Positions 34,901 through 45,846 of a stretch of DNA of 64,000 bases are shown in pieces. Numbering within the stretch: position 1 is the first letter of the stretch; every line of letters starts with the position of its first letter. A program made the translations under genes and the position numbers. The notes under the pieces were generated by a model. That model had not been told where the DNA came from. It did no database searches and saw nothing but the letters and a program-made list of their open reading frames with translations. Origin of the DNA: Lepisosteus oculatus (Eukaryota; Chordata; Actinopteri; Semionotiformes; Lepisosteidae); assembly GCF_040954835.1 (NCBI RefSeq), contig NC_090698.1, positions 5,764,501 through 5,828,500 of the forward strand. The letters run 5' to 3'.

Positions 34901-37900
34901 CAGGTATGACTGCCTTTGTTAGATCGTCGGATTTCTCCCAGGTGAAGTCGTGTCTTCTGCAGTCTGCAATGTAATGACCCAGGACATGCTTGCTTGTCCA
35001 GCTCCATGAAGTCCCCCTCTACCTCTGAAACAGCACAAACGATGAAACCCACCGCAATTGTTAGTGCTGCGTTTGTGCCGTTGAAAGTAGCAGTTGTGCT
35101 GCTTTTGTTTCCGAGATATAGCGCCCTGTTTAATCGGGTAATCGCGTGGCTGTCTTGAAAAAACAGCACAAATGCTACTTTCAAGGGGGGGGACTTCATG
35201 GACATGCATGGTCACGTGATCACCAGAAAAACAAGACGCTATATCTCGGGAACGCAAGCAGCACAAATGCTATATTCAACGACACCAAATGGCACAAATG
35301 CAGCACTAACGAATGAGGTGGGTTTCATCGTTTGTGCTGTCTGTAGGGGGGCCGGCTTCACGGAGCTCTGTATTCACCCTGTGCAGAGTTTGCCCTGGCT
35401 GACAGTAGACTGAAAGTCCGTGACGAGCCCCCACAGTCACAGGAGCTCAAACGCCCCTGCTCTCAGGCTCCCAGTGCACAGCGGTGTGGTCCAGTCCAGG
35501 TCTCATTACCTGCAGGTTCTCACTGCGGACTGCACTGGTGGAGCTTGTTTGAGCTCGCGCTGGGCACTGCGGTATCGAGCGCCGCCGGTGAGAGCCGGAC
35601 GGGCCCGGACCGCCGCGCGGGCAGACGCTGACGGCGCTGTGCTCTGTGCCAGGTATCGACCTCATGGACATAGCCGGCCACGTCCTGCAGCCCGAGGGGG
35701 ACGACACTGCCCGCAAGGCCTGGAACATCCGCAAGACCGTCTGCCAGTACCAGGAGACCTTCACCGTCATCGAGAGGGTGAGCGGGGCGGGGCGGGGCCA
35801 GTCCTGTCCTGGCAGGTGCATCACGGGGCAACAGGCAAAGCTCCGTGCGGCAGGCTTGTGGCGCCCCCTGGTGGCGCGGCCCAGGGCCACAGCTGTGAGC
35901 AGATTAATCAGGGCTGATCTCACACGAGAGGGGGCAAGCGGTTCGGGACACGTTTACGCACGGGGAGGGGCAGACTGGGGACGGCTGGAGGTCTTGTCCT
36001 TCATGGTGTCGTCCCCCATCCACCCTGCTCTCCAGGGCACGTGTCCATCCAGCTGTCCTGTCGCTGGGGGGCAGGAGTGGACAGCGCCCCTGTAGGAGTG
36101 ACCAGCTGTCCTGTCGCTGGGGGGACAGGAGTGGACAGGGCCCCTGTAGGAGTGACCGGCTGTCCTGTCGCTGGGGGGCAGGAGTGGACAGCGCCCCTGT
36201 AGGAGTGACCGGCTGTCCTGTCGCTGGGGGGCAGGAGTGGACAGCGCCCCTGTAGGAGTGACCGGCTGTCCTGTCGCTGGGGGGACAGGAGTGGACAGGG
36301 CCCTTGAGAGGGGCAGGGGACTCGCTGTAGGAGTGACGGGCTGTCTTCTGTCCTCTGTCCGCAGTGCCCGAAGCCCGTGGTGGTGGCTGTCCATGGAGCC
36401 TGCGTGGGAGGAGGTCAGTGTGGGCTGGTTTTGCGTAGCGCCCGGTGACCTGATAGCAGGGGTGGGTCCGAGCAGCAGCGCGCTGAGCTCTGCGCTCCTG
36501 GGAGCTGCAGCTGTCCGCTCAGCGGGTGTCTGGGAACAGAGACAGTGTGTGCGCAGTCGGAGTGAGGCGGGCGAGCCTCCCGCGGGGATCAGTGAGAATA
36601 CCGCCGGGCGGTGGAGCGCGTGTGGTCGTTGTGCAGTGCGCGTGTTGAGCTGTGTGTCTCTGTCGCCAGGGGTGGACCTGATCTCAGCCTGCGACATCAG
36701 ACTCTGCACTCAGGACGCCTGGTTCCAGGTCAAGGTAGGAGACCTCTCCCCCTCTGTGAACTCTGACCCCTGACCCTTAGAGAGGTGCCCGGTGCCCTGG
36801 GAGTACTGGGCAGTTGAAAGTAGAAGAATACAGATGACAAATCCACTTACTCATGACTGTTAGCCCTCTTAGTAAACACACTGAAGTATACTTCGCTGAT
36901 ACCACTTCACAATAACAGAGGAAGAAAAATATTTCAAGTTTTGAACTTTTTAACTTTGGATTAACGAGGACCGAAGAACTTTATTGCAGGAGACGCAACC
37001 TCTCCACTTGGATTTTGTTCAGATGAATCAGACCTGAGATCACCGATTAGACATTGCAAATTCAAAAACCAACAATAACACAGTGGATCTATTAAAAAGG
37101 ATAGGATCTATGTGACCTCAGAACGCAGGTTTAGCTTTATGATGCAGACTTTGCCAGCTGTGACTGGGATTTCCCAAGCAGGAGAGCACAGCTGGTGTTT
37201 CCCAGTTTTTGTTTTGGGTTTGATCCTGTACGTTGGGTAGCCCTGTGTGGGGAGTTTGCATGTTCTCCCCAGTCCACATGGCAGTCTTCTTCTGTGGGAC
37301 TGTCTGACTTCCTCTCCCAGTCCAGAAACTTCCCGTTAGCATTGCTGTCCAGCCACCCTGCTGTTAGGCCAGAGGAAGAATCCTTTCTTCCCAAGGAGCT
37401 GCAGGCCGCTGTCCCAGTAGCTGTGAAACTGGTTATTTCAGCACAGCGAGCAGGCAGAGAAACAGCCCCCCTCTCTGGTCTGGCCAGCCGCAGTCTCCAG
37501 GCCTACAGCTGCCGCAGGAGCCCAGCAGGGAACAACTGATTAAAGGGGACCAGACCCGCCTTTAACCAGATCGTCACCGACTCCCCGAGTGGAAGACGGC
37601 ACCTTCCGTTCTGACAAGACTAAAGAGATTCAGTTCCTTACCTCAGGCACGTGTGGGGTCACTCTTCTTTGAAGGCTGCAACCCCACGAAACGGGCCTCA
37701 GAATAGAGGTCCCAGTCCCCCTGTTCACAGCCGGGCGCTTTCAGAACGGGTTGAGCTCGTCTCGTTTTGCAGTTGGTGACCAACTAAACGCCTGAAGCGC
37801 CAGCAGTCAGCCCTCTGATTAGGACCCAGGCCCCCGAGTAAACACGCAGGCCAGCGGGGTAGACGCCCCGGATCTGCCAGAGTAAACACGCAGGCCAGCG

Positions 37901-40900
37901 GGGTAGACGCCCCGGATCTGCCAGAGTAAACACGCAGGCCAGCGGGGTAGACGCCCCGGATCTGCCAGAGTAAACACGCAGGCCAGCGGGGTAGACGCCC
38001 CGGATCTGCCAGAATAAACACGCAGGCCAGCGGGGTAGACGCCCCAGATCTGCCAGAGTAAACGCGCAGGCCAGCGGGGTAGACGCCCTGGCTCTGCTGG
38101 GGTCTGGAGTCGGTCCGAGAGAACCGGTCGCTCCGCGAGCCCCGAGCAGGAGTCTCGCCCGTCACGGAAACTCTTCCCTCGCCTGCAGGAGGTGGACATC
38201 GGGCTGGCGGCGGACGTGGGCACTCTGCAGCGCCTCCCCAAGGTGATCGGAAGCCGCAGGTGAGCTCCGGTCAAGCTGCAGGGTGAATCAGGACCAGCAG
38301 CCTCCTGCCGTCCACTTCAGACTGCAGGGTGCACCTGTGGGCAGGGCCCGGCCCGCCTTCCGGCCTCCAGACACGCCAGGCAGCCGCGCCGGCGCCCACG
38401 GTGAGGTGCCCAGCACCTGCGACTCAAACACCGGTCCATCGACGACCTCGCCCCTGTCTGACACGTTGGAGATGACTTACTGCGGGTTGCTGTAACAGCA
38501 GTGTTGCCTGGTTAGGTAGAGAGCACATGTAATACAAGCCAAGTGCAATTAACCCAGTTCCACTCAAGCTTTTTTCAGATTTGTGCAAGGAATGGAAGTG
38601 CAATACAGAAAAATCCCGCCTTTAATTGGCGTCTCTAGAGTTAGTTTTAGATCGAAGTGTACTTTGTCCACAACAAACAACTAATAACACGTTGTGCTGT
38701 CATACTATGTTAGCCCTGAGCCCTACTGCCCTGTCCATTGTAGACAAATGGATTAGCTCTGCAGCGTGAGGATCAAAGTACAGAGAAAGAAGAGCTTCAC
38801 AGGTTTAGACGTTTTCACAGCTTGCTGTCAGCCCTTCGATCGGTGGTCAGCTGATAGTTGATGAACTAGCCATGTAAAGGCTTCAAAGAGACGTGCGGAA
38901 AGCTCAAGTCACATGTTGGGTGCCTCACTGTGCAGCCGCGGTGTGGCCTGGTTTGGTAGAGGTAGAAAAGGCACAGGGCACTCAACCTGTCAACAGGGGG
39001 CGCTGCTTTTACCCCTGTAGGCTGTGGCATTGCTTACACTACCCTTCGCCCACTCAGTTTGATCCAGGCTTTCCCACACCGGAGCAGGCGGCTGTCTCTG
39101 GATTGTGCCTACAGGTGCTCGCTGTCTTGCCGTGTTGCTGTGTTGTCGACTTGGCCTCTCCGCTTGTCTGCCTTTCAGTCTGGTGAATGAGCTCGCCCTC
39201 ACTGCCAGGAAGATGTGGTCTGAAGAAGCCAAGAGCTGTGGGCTGGTCAGGTCTGTCTCCCGTCTCTCCATAGGGGGTCCGTCTTTGGCCCTGTGTTCTG
39301 TCATTGTGGATCAGTCTCCTGTTTGCGTAACGGGCTGTATTCTCTCTCGCTGCGAGACCGTCTCCTTTCTTTCTGCCAGACTGCTTGTCTCTCCTCTGTC
39401 TGCAAGATCTCTTATAATAATAATTCCTTACACTTATATAGCACTTTTCTGGACACTCCACTCAGAGCGCTTTACAGGTAATGGGGATCCCCTCCACCAC
39501 CACCAGTGTGCAGCCCCACCTGGATGATACATAGGCAGCCATAGTGCACCAGTACTCTCCCCACACACCAGCTCTCAGTGGGAGGAGAGCAGAGTGATGA
39601 AGCCAGTTCAGAGAGGGGGATTATTAGGAGGCCATGATTGGTAAAGTAAAGGGGGAAATTTGACCAGGACACCGGGGTAACACCCCTACTCTTTTTGAGA
39701 AACGCCCTGGGATTGTTAATGACCACAGAGAGTCAGGATCTCAGTTTTACATCTCATCCGAAGGATGGCGCCTTTTTACAGTATAGTGTCCCCGTCACTA
39801 TACTGGGGCATTAGGACCCCCACAGACCACAGGGTGAGCGCCCCCTACTGGCCCCACTAACAGCTCTTCCAGCCTCTGCTTTCCCAGGAGTCTCCCATCC
39901 AGGTACTGACCAGGCTCACACTGCGGAGCTCCAGTAGGCAGCCAGCTGTGAGCTGCAAGGTGACGGAGCTGCTGGCTGTAACTTCTAGCTGGGGGGTTCT
40001 CTCTCTCTTTCTGCCAGTTTTTGTGTCTGTGAGAGTGCTGATCTGAAGGGCCCTGTCTGTTGTGCTGTGTCATGGACAGAGAGAGATGCTGCCTGTACTT
40101 TCCTTCAGCCGCGTGTTTCCAGACAAGGAGACGATGATGAGCGCGGCTCTGGAGCTGGCAGCAGAGATCGCAGCGAGGAGCCCAGTCGCAGTACAGGGCA
40201 CCAAGATCAACCTGCTGTACTCCCGCGACCACAGTGTGCAGGAAAGCCTGGACTACATAGTGAGTGAGGCCAATATACTGTACACACACACACTGATCAA
40301 CCCCACACACACTGGACTACATAGTGAGTGAGGCCAATATACCGTACACACACACACTGATCAACCCCACACACACTGGACTACATAGTGAGTGAGGCCA
40401 ATATACCATACACACACACACTGATCAACCCCACACACACTGGACTACATAGTGAGTGAGGCCAATATACCATACACACACACTGATCAACCCCACACAC
40501 ACTGGACTACATAGTGAGTGAGGCCAATATACTGTACACACACACACACACTGATCAACCCCACACACACTGGACTACATAGTGAGTGAGGCCAATATAC
40601 CACACACACACACTGATCAACCCCACACACACTGGACTACATAGTGAGTGAGGCCAATATACCATACACACACTGATCAACCCCACACACACTGGACTAC
40701 ATAGTGAGTGAGGCCAATATACCATACACACACACACTGATCAACCCCACACACACTGGACTACATAGTGAGTGAGGCCAATATACCATACACACACACT
40801 GATCAACCCCACACACACTGGACTACATAGTGAGTGAGGCCAATATACTGTACACACACACACTGATCAACCCCACACACACTGGACTACATAGTGAGTG

Positions 40901-43293
40901 AGGCCAATATACCATACACACACACTGATCAACCCCACACACACTGGACTACATAGTGAGTGAGGCCAATATACTGTACACACACACACTGATCAACCCC
41001 ACACACACTGGACTACATAGTGAGTGAGGCCAATATACCACACACACTGATCAACCCCACACACACTGGACTACATAGTGAGTGAGGCCAATATACCATA
41101 CACACACTGATCAACCCCACACACACTGGACTACATAGTGAGTGAGGCCAATATACCATACACACACACACTGATCAACCCCACACACACTGGACTACAT
41201 AGTGAGTGAGGCCAATATACCATACACACACACTGATCAACCCCACACACACTGGACTACATAGTGAGTGAGGCCAATATACTGTACACACACACACTGA
41301 TCAACCCCACACACACTGGACTACATAGTGAGTGAGGCCAATATACCATACACACACACTGATCAACCCCACACACACTGGACTACATAGTGAGTGAGGC
41401 CAATATACTGTACACACACACACTGATCAACCCCACACACACTGGACTACATAGTGAGTGAGGCCAATATACCACACACACACACTGATCAACCCCACAC
41501 ACACTGGACTACATAGTGAGTGAGGCCAATATACTGTACACACACACACTGATCAACCCCACACACACTGGACTACATAGTGAGTGAGGCCAATATACCA
41601 CACACACACACTGATCAACCCCACACACACTGGACTACATAGTGAGTGAGGCCAATATACCATACACACACTGATCAACCCCACACACACTGGACTACAT
41701 AGTGAGTGAGGCCAATATACTGTTCACACACACACAGACTGGACTACATAGTGAGTGAGGCCAATATACCACACACACACACTGATCAACCCCACACACA
41801 CTGGACTACATAGTGAGTGAGGCCAATATACTGTACACACACACACTGATCAACCCCACACACACTGGACTACATAGCGAGTGAGGCCAATATACCGTAC
41901 ACACACATCAACCCCACACACACTGGACTACATAGTGAGTGAGGCCAATATACTGTACACACACACACTGATCAACCCCACACACACTGGACTACATAGT
42001 GAGTGAGGCCAATATACCACACACACACACTGATCAACCCCACACACACTGGACTACATAGTGAGTGAGGCCAATATACCATACACACACTGATCAACCC
42101 CACACACACTGGACTACATAGTGAGTGAGGCCAATATACCATACACACACACACTGATCAACCCCACACACACTGGACTACATAGTGAGTGAGGCCAATA
42201 TACCATACACACACACTGATCAACCCCACGCACACTGGACTACATAGTGAGTGAGGCCAATATACCATACACACACACACTGATCAACCCCACACACACT
42301 GGACTACATAGTGAGTGAGGCCAATATACCATACACACACACACTGATCAACCCCACACACACTGGACTACATAGTGAGTGAGGCCAATATACCATACAC
42401 ACACACACTGATCAACCCCACACACACTGGACTACATAGTGAGTGAGGCCAATATACCATACACACACACTGATCAACCCCACACACACTGGACTACATA
42501 GTGAGTGAGGCCAATATACTGTACACACACACACTGATCAACCCCACACACACTGGACTACATAGTGAGTGAGGCCAATATACCATACACACACACTGAT
42601 CAACCCCACACACACTGGACTACATAGTGAGTGAGGCCAATATACTGTACACACACACACTGATCAATCCCACACACACTGGACTACATAGTGAGTGAGG
42701 CCAATATACCACACACACACACTGATCAACCCCACACACACTGGACTACATAGTGAGTGAGGCCAATATACCATACACACACTGATCAACCCCACACACA
42801 CTGGACTACATAGTGAGTGAGGCCAATATACCATACACACACACTGATCAACCCCACACACACTAGACTACATAGTGAGTGAGGCCAATATACCATACAC
42901 ACACACTGATCAACCCCACACACACTGGACTACATAGTGAGTGAGGCCAATATACTGTTCACACACACACAGACTGGACTACATAGTGAGTGAGGCCAAT
43001 ATACCGTACACACACATCAACCCCACCCACACCCAGGAGACACACACACACTGATCAACCCCACCCACAGTTTTTTCTTTGGAAATGTGTCATAATGCAG
43101 AGGGTGAGGTTCTTGAAGCGGGGCTCTTGGGGGACAGGAGGACAGGCTGGCTGGGAGCTCCTGACCTCAGCGTTGCCTGTGCTTTCAGGCCACGTGGAAC
43201 ATGAGCATGCTGCAGACCGAGGACATCGTCAAGGCGGCTCAGGCAGTGCTGGAGAAGAGGAGCCCGAAGGACGTGCCTTTCTCCAAACTGTGA
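31929..43293 (+). CDS. ech1: Delta(3,5)-Delta(2,4)-dienoyl-CoA isomerase
   Basis: Crotonase-fold isomerase converting 3,5-dienoyl-CoA to 2,4-dienoyl-CoA in beta-oxidation of odd-position unsaturated fatty acids. Coding exons: 31929-31965, 33120-33300, 33774-33862, 35653-35777, 36365-36413, 36670-36734, 38189-38259, 39179-39250, 40109-40259 and 43189-43293; 945 nt, 314 aa plus TGA (human 328). The start was chosen because MAGIALRCALGK joins in frame to RPASWLPRLGVVRA, giving an Arg-rich, acid-free mitochondrial leader. The C-terminus FSKL is a peroxisomal PTS1, so dual targeting is expected as in mammals. The residues equivalent to catalytic Asp/Glu/Asp are D163 (GGGVDL), E183 (VKEVD) and D191 (LAADVG). 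SGAGKIFTAG and HGACVGGG form the CoA/oxyanion regions. The first exon is the least certain part. Confidence 0.95.
32460..32900 (-). mobile_element. 3' fragment of a non-LTR retrotransposon in ech1 intron 1
   Basis: It shares GGCTGCAGCTCTGTTGAGGT, GATTCTGGCAGCTGTGGGA, TAATCCCAGAGTATTTCTAC and AGGCTGTGGTCACTGAGCCT with 49715-50640 and 58735-59990. Read on the minus strand, the better copy at 58735-59990 encodes the end of a reverse transcriptase ORF. Confidence 0.75.
32936..33118 (+). repeat. CT-rich tandem repeat before ech1 exon 2
   Basis: Repeated blocks of CTCTCTCCTGTCCCAGTCTG and CCCTCTCTGCTCCTCTCTCC run up to the exon 2 acceptor, forming a very long polypyrimidine tract. Confidence 0.8.
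33445..33560 (-). repeat. Dispersed repeat, TTTACACAAAG family fragment
   Basis: It reads in reverse: GTGTTCCATACTCCCACAAC, then CCTTTGTGTAAAG. Located in ech1 intron 2. Confidence 0.5.
33596..33645 (-). mobile_element. tRNA-derived SINE, short fragment
   Basis: A 50 bp match to the middle of the tRNA-SINE: CAGAGCGCAGGGTCAGCCAT, TTATACGGCGCCCCTGGAGC. Located in ech1 intron 2. Confidence 0.65.
33968..34116 (+). mobile_element. Foldback element, single arm, ech1 intron 3
   Basis: It shares GCCCCCCTACAGACGGCAGA, AACGATGAAACCCACCTCAT and AGATATAGCGCCTTGA with both arms of the inverted-repeat element at 35010-35360. One arm only is present. Confidence 0.6.
35010..35360. mobile_element. Inverted-repeat (foldback/MITE-like) element in ech1 intron 3
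   Basis: The left arm at about 35015-35125 (ACAGCACAAACGATGAAACC ... CGAGATATAGCGCC) is the imperfect reverse complement of the right arm at 35241-35352 (GCTATATCTCGGGAACGC ... GGTTTCATCGTTTGTGCTG). About 115 bp of spacer separates them. There is no transposase ORF, so it is non-autonomous. I do not assign a superfamily. Confidence 0.7.
36050..36305 (+). repeat. Minisatellite in ech1 intron 4, about 52 bp x 5
   Basis: Units contain GCTGTCCTGTCGCTGGGGGG, AGGAGTGGACAG, CGCCCCTGTAGGAGTGACC. It ends about 60 nt before exon 5. Confidence 0.9.
37838..38100 (+). repeat. Minisatellite in ech1 intron 6, about 44 bp x 6
   Basis: Units contain GAGTAAACACGCAGGCCAGC and GGGGTAGACGCCCCGGATCT. Several units are identical, and the later ones diverge (CAGATC, TGGCTC). 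It ends about 90 nt before exon 7. Confidence 0.95.
39414..39985 (-). mobile_element. SINE3-type (5S rRNA-derived) SINE, near full length, ech1 intron 8
   Basis: On the minus strand, a 5S-like head at about 39885-39985 contains CAGTACCTGGATGGGAGACT, which is the 5S rRNA box region. The body runs through CCCCAGTATAGTGACGGGGA and the TGTTACCCCGGTGTCCTGG block to an L2-like tail near 39414-39480 ending in (TTA)n. The order matches zebrafish SINE3 as I remember it. Confidence 0.9.
40248..43010 (+). repeat. 2.7 kb minisatellite copying the ech1 exon 9 5' splice site, about 45 units
   Basis: Units of about 55-68 bp read CTGGACTACATA|GTGAGTGAGG, CCAATATAC, a variable CA run, CTGATCAACCCCACACACA. 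The first 12 nt are the last 12 coding nt of exon 9, followed by its donor. The first unit is the real exon end (donor at 40260), and copies fill intron 9 to about 43010. Length variation lies mainly in the CA run and the CCATAC/CTGTAC/CCACAC alternatives. Confidence 0.97.
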
Positions 43294-43465
43294 GGGGATG
43301 GGGGACGGGCCCGGAGCGATGGGAGAGGAGACTTGGCAGAATAGCTTCCTTTCATTTTGTCCTCCTCTTCCTCAGTCTTTATTTGCCTCAGGCTTCCATA
43401 GCTGAGAGGAGTTGCGTTTTCCCGACTCATGTCGAGTCGCTTTGTCGTTTGCGGTCTTCTGTTTC

Positions 43466-43471
43466 AATAAA
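43466..43471 (+). terminator. ech1 polyadenylation signal AATAAA
   Basis: AATAAA 173 nt after the stop codon, followed by a GT-rich stretch (GTGGTTCTGGTGCTCTGG). It gives a short 3' UTR. Confidence 0.8.
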
Positions 43472-43654
43472 AGAGTTTTTGACGAGGGGACCTGTGGTTC
43501 TGGTGCTCTGGATGTCCTTGTGGCAGTATACTGTACAGCGGGGCCCTTCACTGGAATCCTGCCATTAGTACGAGTTTCCTGCGTGAATCTCAGTTGTAAT
43601 ATCCTGGAGATCGGTAAGTGGAGCAGAGCCCAGGGCAGAGCAGAGCCTGCTGAC

Positions 43655-43942
43655 ATAAGATCAGATCACTTTATTGGCCATATACAGTTTCTTGCATTAG
43701 AAATTTGTCTTTTCGCAGACCCCAGCTTGCTCCCCATGAGACACACAGACAGGGAGAGCAGCTTGGGGTCAGAGCACAGGGTCAGCCATTTATACAGCGC
43801 CCCTGGAGCAGCTGGGGGTGAAGGGCCTCGCTCAGGGGCCCAACAGAGTAGGATTCCTCTGCCGGCCGCGGGATACGAACCGGTAGCCTTCCAGCCACGG
43901 ACGCAGATCCTCAGCCACAGAGCCACCACTCCGCCCCGCCAC
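43655..43942 (-). mobile_element. tRNA-derived SINE, full-length copy
   Basis: The minus strand starts with a tRNA-like head: an A-box-like GGTGGCTCTGTGGCTGAGG and a B-box region GGTTCGTATCCC. It ends with the AT-containing tail TGATCTGATCTTAT. This is the best copy in the window for defining family ends. Confidence 0.9.
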
Positions 43943-44429
43943 CCGTGTATCTGGTGCACAATGAATTCTCACGTTTGCACCCATGAAATCAATCGCTGGA
44001 GCCAAGCAACAGAAGTGAATAAAGTTCAAAGGGCAGAAGGACACAAGCCAGTCTGCATGCACAGCTCAGCAGAGGAAATCCAGAGCTCAGCAGAGTCCAG
44101 CCACTCGCAGGCCAGAGAAGAGACAAAGAGACATCAACAGCATCACACCCAGAACAGACTGAACTTCAGCTGCGTTATTACCAAACTTCTTTGACAATAT
44201 TAAGAAATGACAATTCCACACATGACAACACGATTGTCTCCACAGCTCCGCAGTGTCTTTGGGGTTACACACACTATGTGGAAACAGATGGACCGAAGCC
44301 CACAATTATACTATAGAGGTAGTGAAGAAGTCCTCCAAGCACAGCAAGGCCTTTTTTTTAAGTCTTTAAGTGTTTCTTTAAAATAAAGCAGAGGACAAAA
44401 TTGCTAGGAAAAACACTTTCCCCGATCAA
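43943..44429. other. Intergenic, nothing recognised
   Basis: Sequence between the SINE and the foldback element; no exon or repeat could be supported. Confidence 0.5.
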
Positions 44430-44615
44430 ACAAATGTTGTCCCAAACCTTTAAAACGCGAATAATTCTGTAATAATATGAACGTATCATATCTTGCAATG
44501 TTTAAAAGAGATTATTTTTAAGTTTACAAATAATCCCTTTTAAACATTGCAAGATATGATACGTTCATATTATTACAGAATTATTCGCGTTTTAAAGGTT
44601 TGGGACAACATTTGT
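44430..44615. mobile_element. Near-perfect 88 bp inverted repeat (hairpin/foldback)
   Basis: Arm 44430-44517 is the reverse complement of arm 44528-44615 with a single mismatch (AAAAGAG against AAAAGGG), separated by a 10 nt loop. The arms begin ACAAATGTTGTCCCAAACC. No ORF is inside. It could be a young foldback MITE or a palindromic duplication; a transcript would fold into one long hairpin. Confidence 0.97.
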
Positions 44616-44744
44616 CAAGAAACACTTGAAAGGACAACACTTTACAGAAACAAAAAATACTGTACTCTTTACGGTAGTCATGTCTCTGTGTACTCTTGAA
44701 TCTAGAAATATTAAAGTGTGCGAGTCTACAGATAAGTATAATAT

Positions 44745-45285
44745 TTATAATAATGCCTTACACTTATAAAGCACTTTTCTGGACACTCCACTCAAAGCAC
44801 TTCACAGGTAATGGAGATCCACTCCACCACAACCAGTGCGCAGCCCCCCCGGATGATGCGCCAGTACTCTCCCCACACACCAGCTCTCAGTGGGAGGAGA
44901 GCAGAGTGATGAAACCAGTTCAGAGGGGGATTATTAGGAGGCCATGACTGGTAAAGTCCAGGGGGAAATTTGGCCAGGACACCGGGGTAACACCCCTACT
45001 CTTTTTGAGAAACGCCCTGGGGTTTTTAATGACCACAGAGAGTCGGGGCCTCTGTCTCATCCAAAGGATGGCACCTTTTTACAGTACAGTGTCCCCGTCA
45101 CTATACTAGGACATCAGGACCCACACAGACCACAGTGTGAGCACCCCCTACTGGCCCCACTAACACCTCTGCCAGCAGCAACCTCAGCTTTCCCAGGAGT
45201 CTCCCATCCAGGTACTGGGCAGGCTCACACTGCTGAGCTCCAGTGGGCTGCCAGCTGTGAGCTGCAGGGTGATATAGTTGCTGGC
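44745..45285 (-). mobile_element. SINE3-type (5S-derived) SINE, near full length
   Basis: It has the same order as 39414-39985: an L2-like tail (TACACTTATAAAGCACTTTT) at the low end and a 5S-like head (TCCCATCCAGGTACTGGGCA, then TGTGAGCTGCAGGGTGATAT) at the high end. Confidence 0.9.
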
Positions 45286-45846
45286 CATGTAGATAGTAGA
45301 ATGAGGATAGTAAGATTACATAAAGTAGAACCTAAGACCGTATCAATGACTGTAACACTGCAGAATGAAAGATTCCAGTATTTTACAGAACAGTGTCTAT
45401 ATAAGTATGAAGGAATAGATTAAAGATTGGTAGTGTTGTGTCATTCAAATGACAAAGTTCAGGTGTTTGTGACGCAGAAGACTCTTTACTTCATATGGAA
45501 GTCTGTCTTGCAACCACCAGACTTAATAAGTAGCTAAAGATGGTCTTTTATACCTTAAAACAAACAAGTTACTACAACACATTCTGAACAAATGATAAGA
45601 CAACAACACATCCCAATTAATTAGATCTAAGTTGCAGACTAGACAACAGTTAGTTCTTTTCATGTTCTGGGCGTACAGCCAGCTTACCAAATACACGTCC
45701 TTTATCTTACTGACCAAGGACAGGCAGCATCTTTATATCTTTGGGCAGAAAGCTAACTTCAAGACACTGGACTGCATAGTTTGCAAAAATACAAAAACAA
45801 GAAATTAGATTATCTCACTTCCCAGGTGTCTCTCTTATCTCTTCAG
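45286..45846. other. Intergenic, AT-rich, nothing recognised
   Basis: AT-rich sequence between a SINE3 copy and the L2-like LINE. No gene or repeat could be supported. Confidence 0.4.

Noticed and set aside
35198-36773. ORFs of 71-251 codons on both strands in ech1 introns 3 to 5
   Set aside because: They cover a foldback element, a minisatellite and exon shadows; none shows a conserved domain outside the ech1 exons.
39885-39985. A 5S rRNA gene on the minus strand
   Set aside because: The match covers only part of 5S, is diverged, and is always followed by the same SINE body and tail, so it is a SINE head.
40248-43010. Regular direct repeats with spacers resembling a CRISPR array
   Set aside because: This is vertebrate intronic DNA; the units are contiguous with variable CA runs rather than unique spacers, and the unit derives from the neighbouring exon end.
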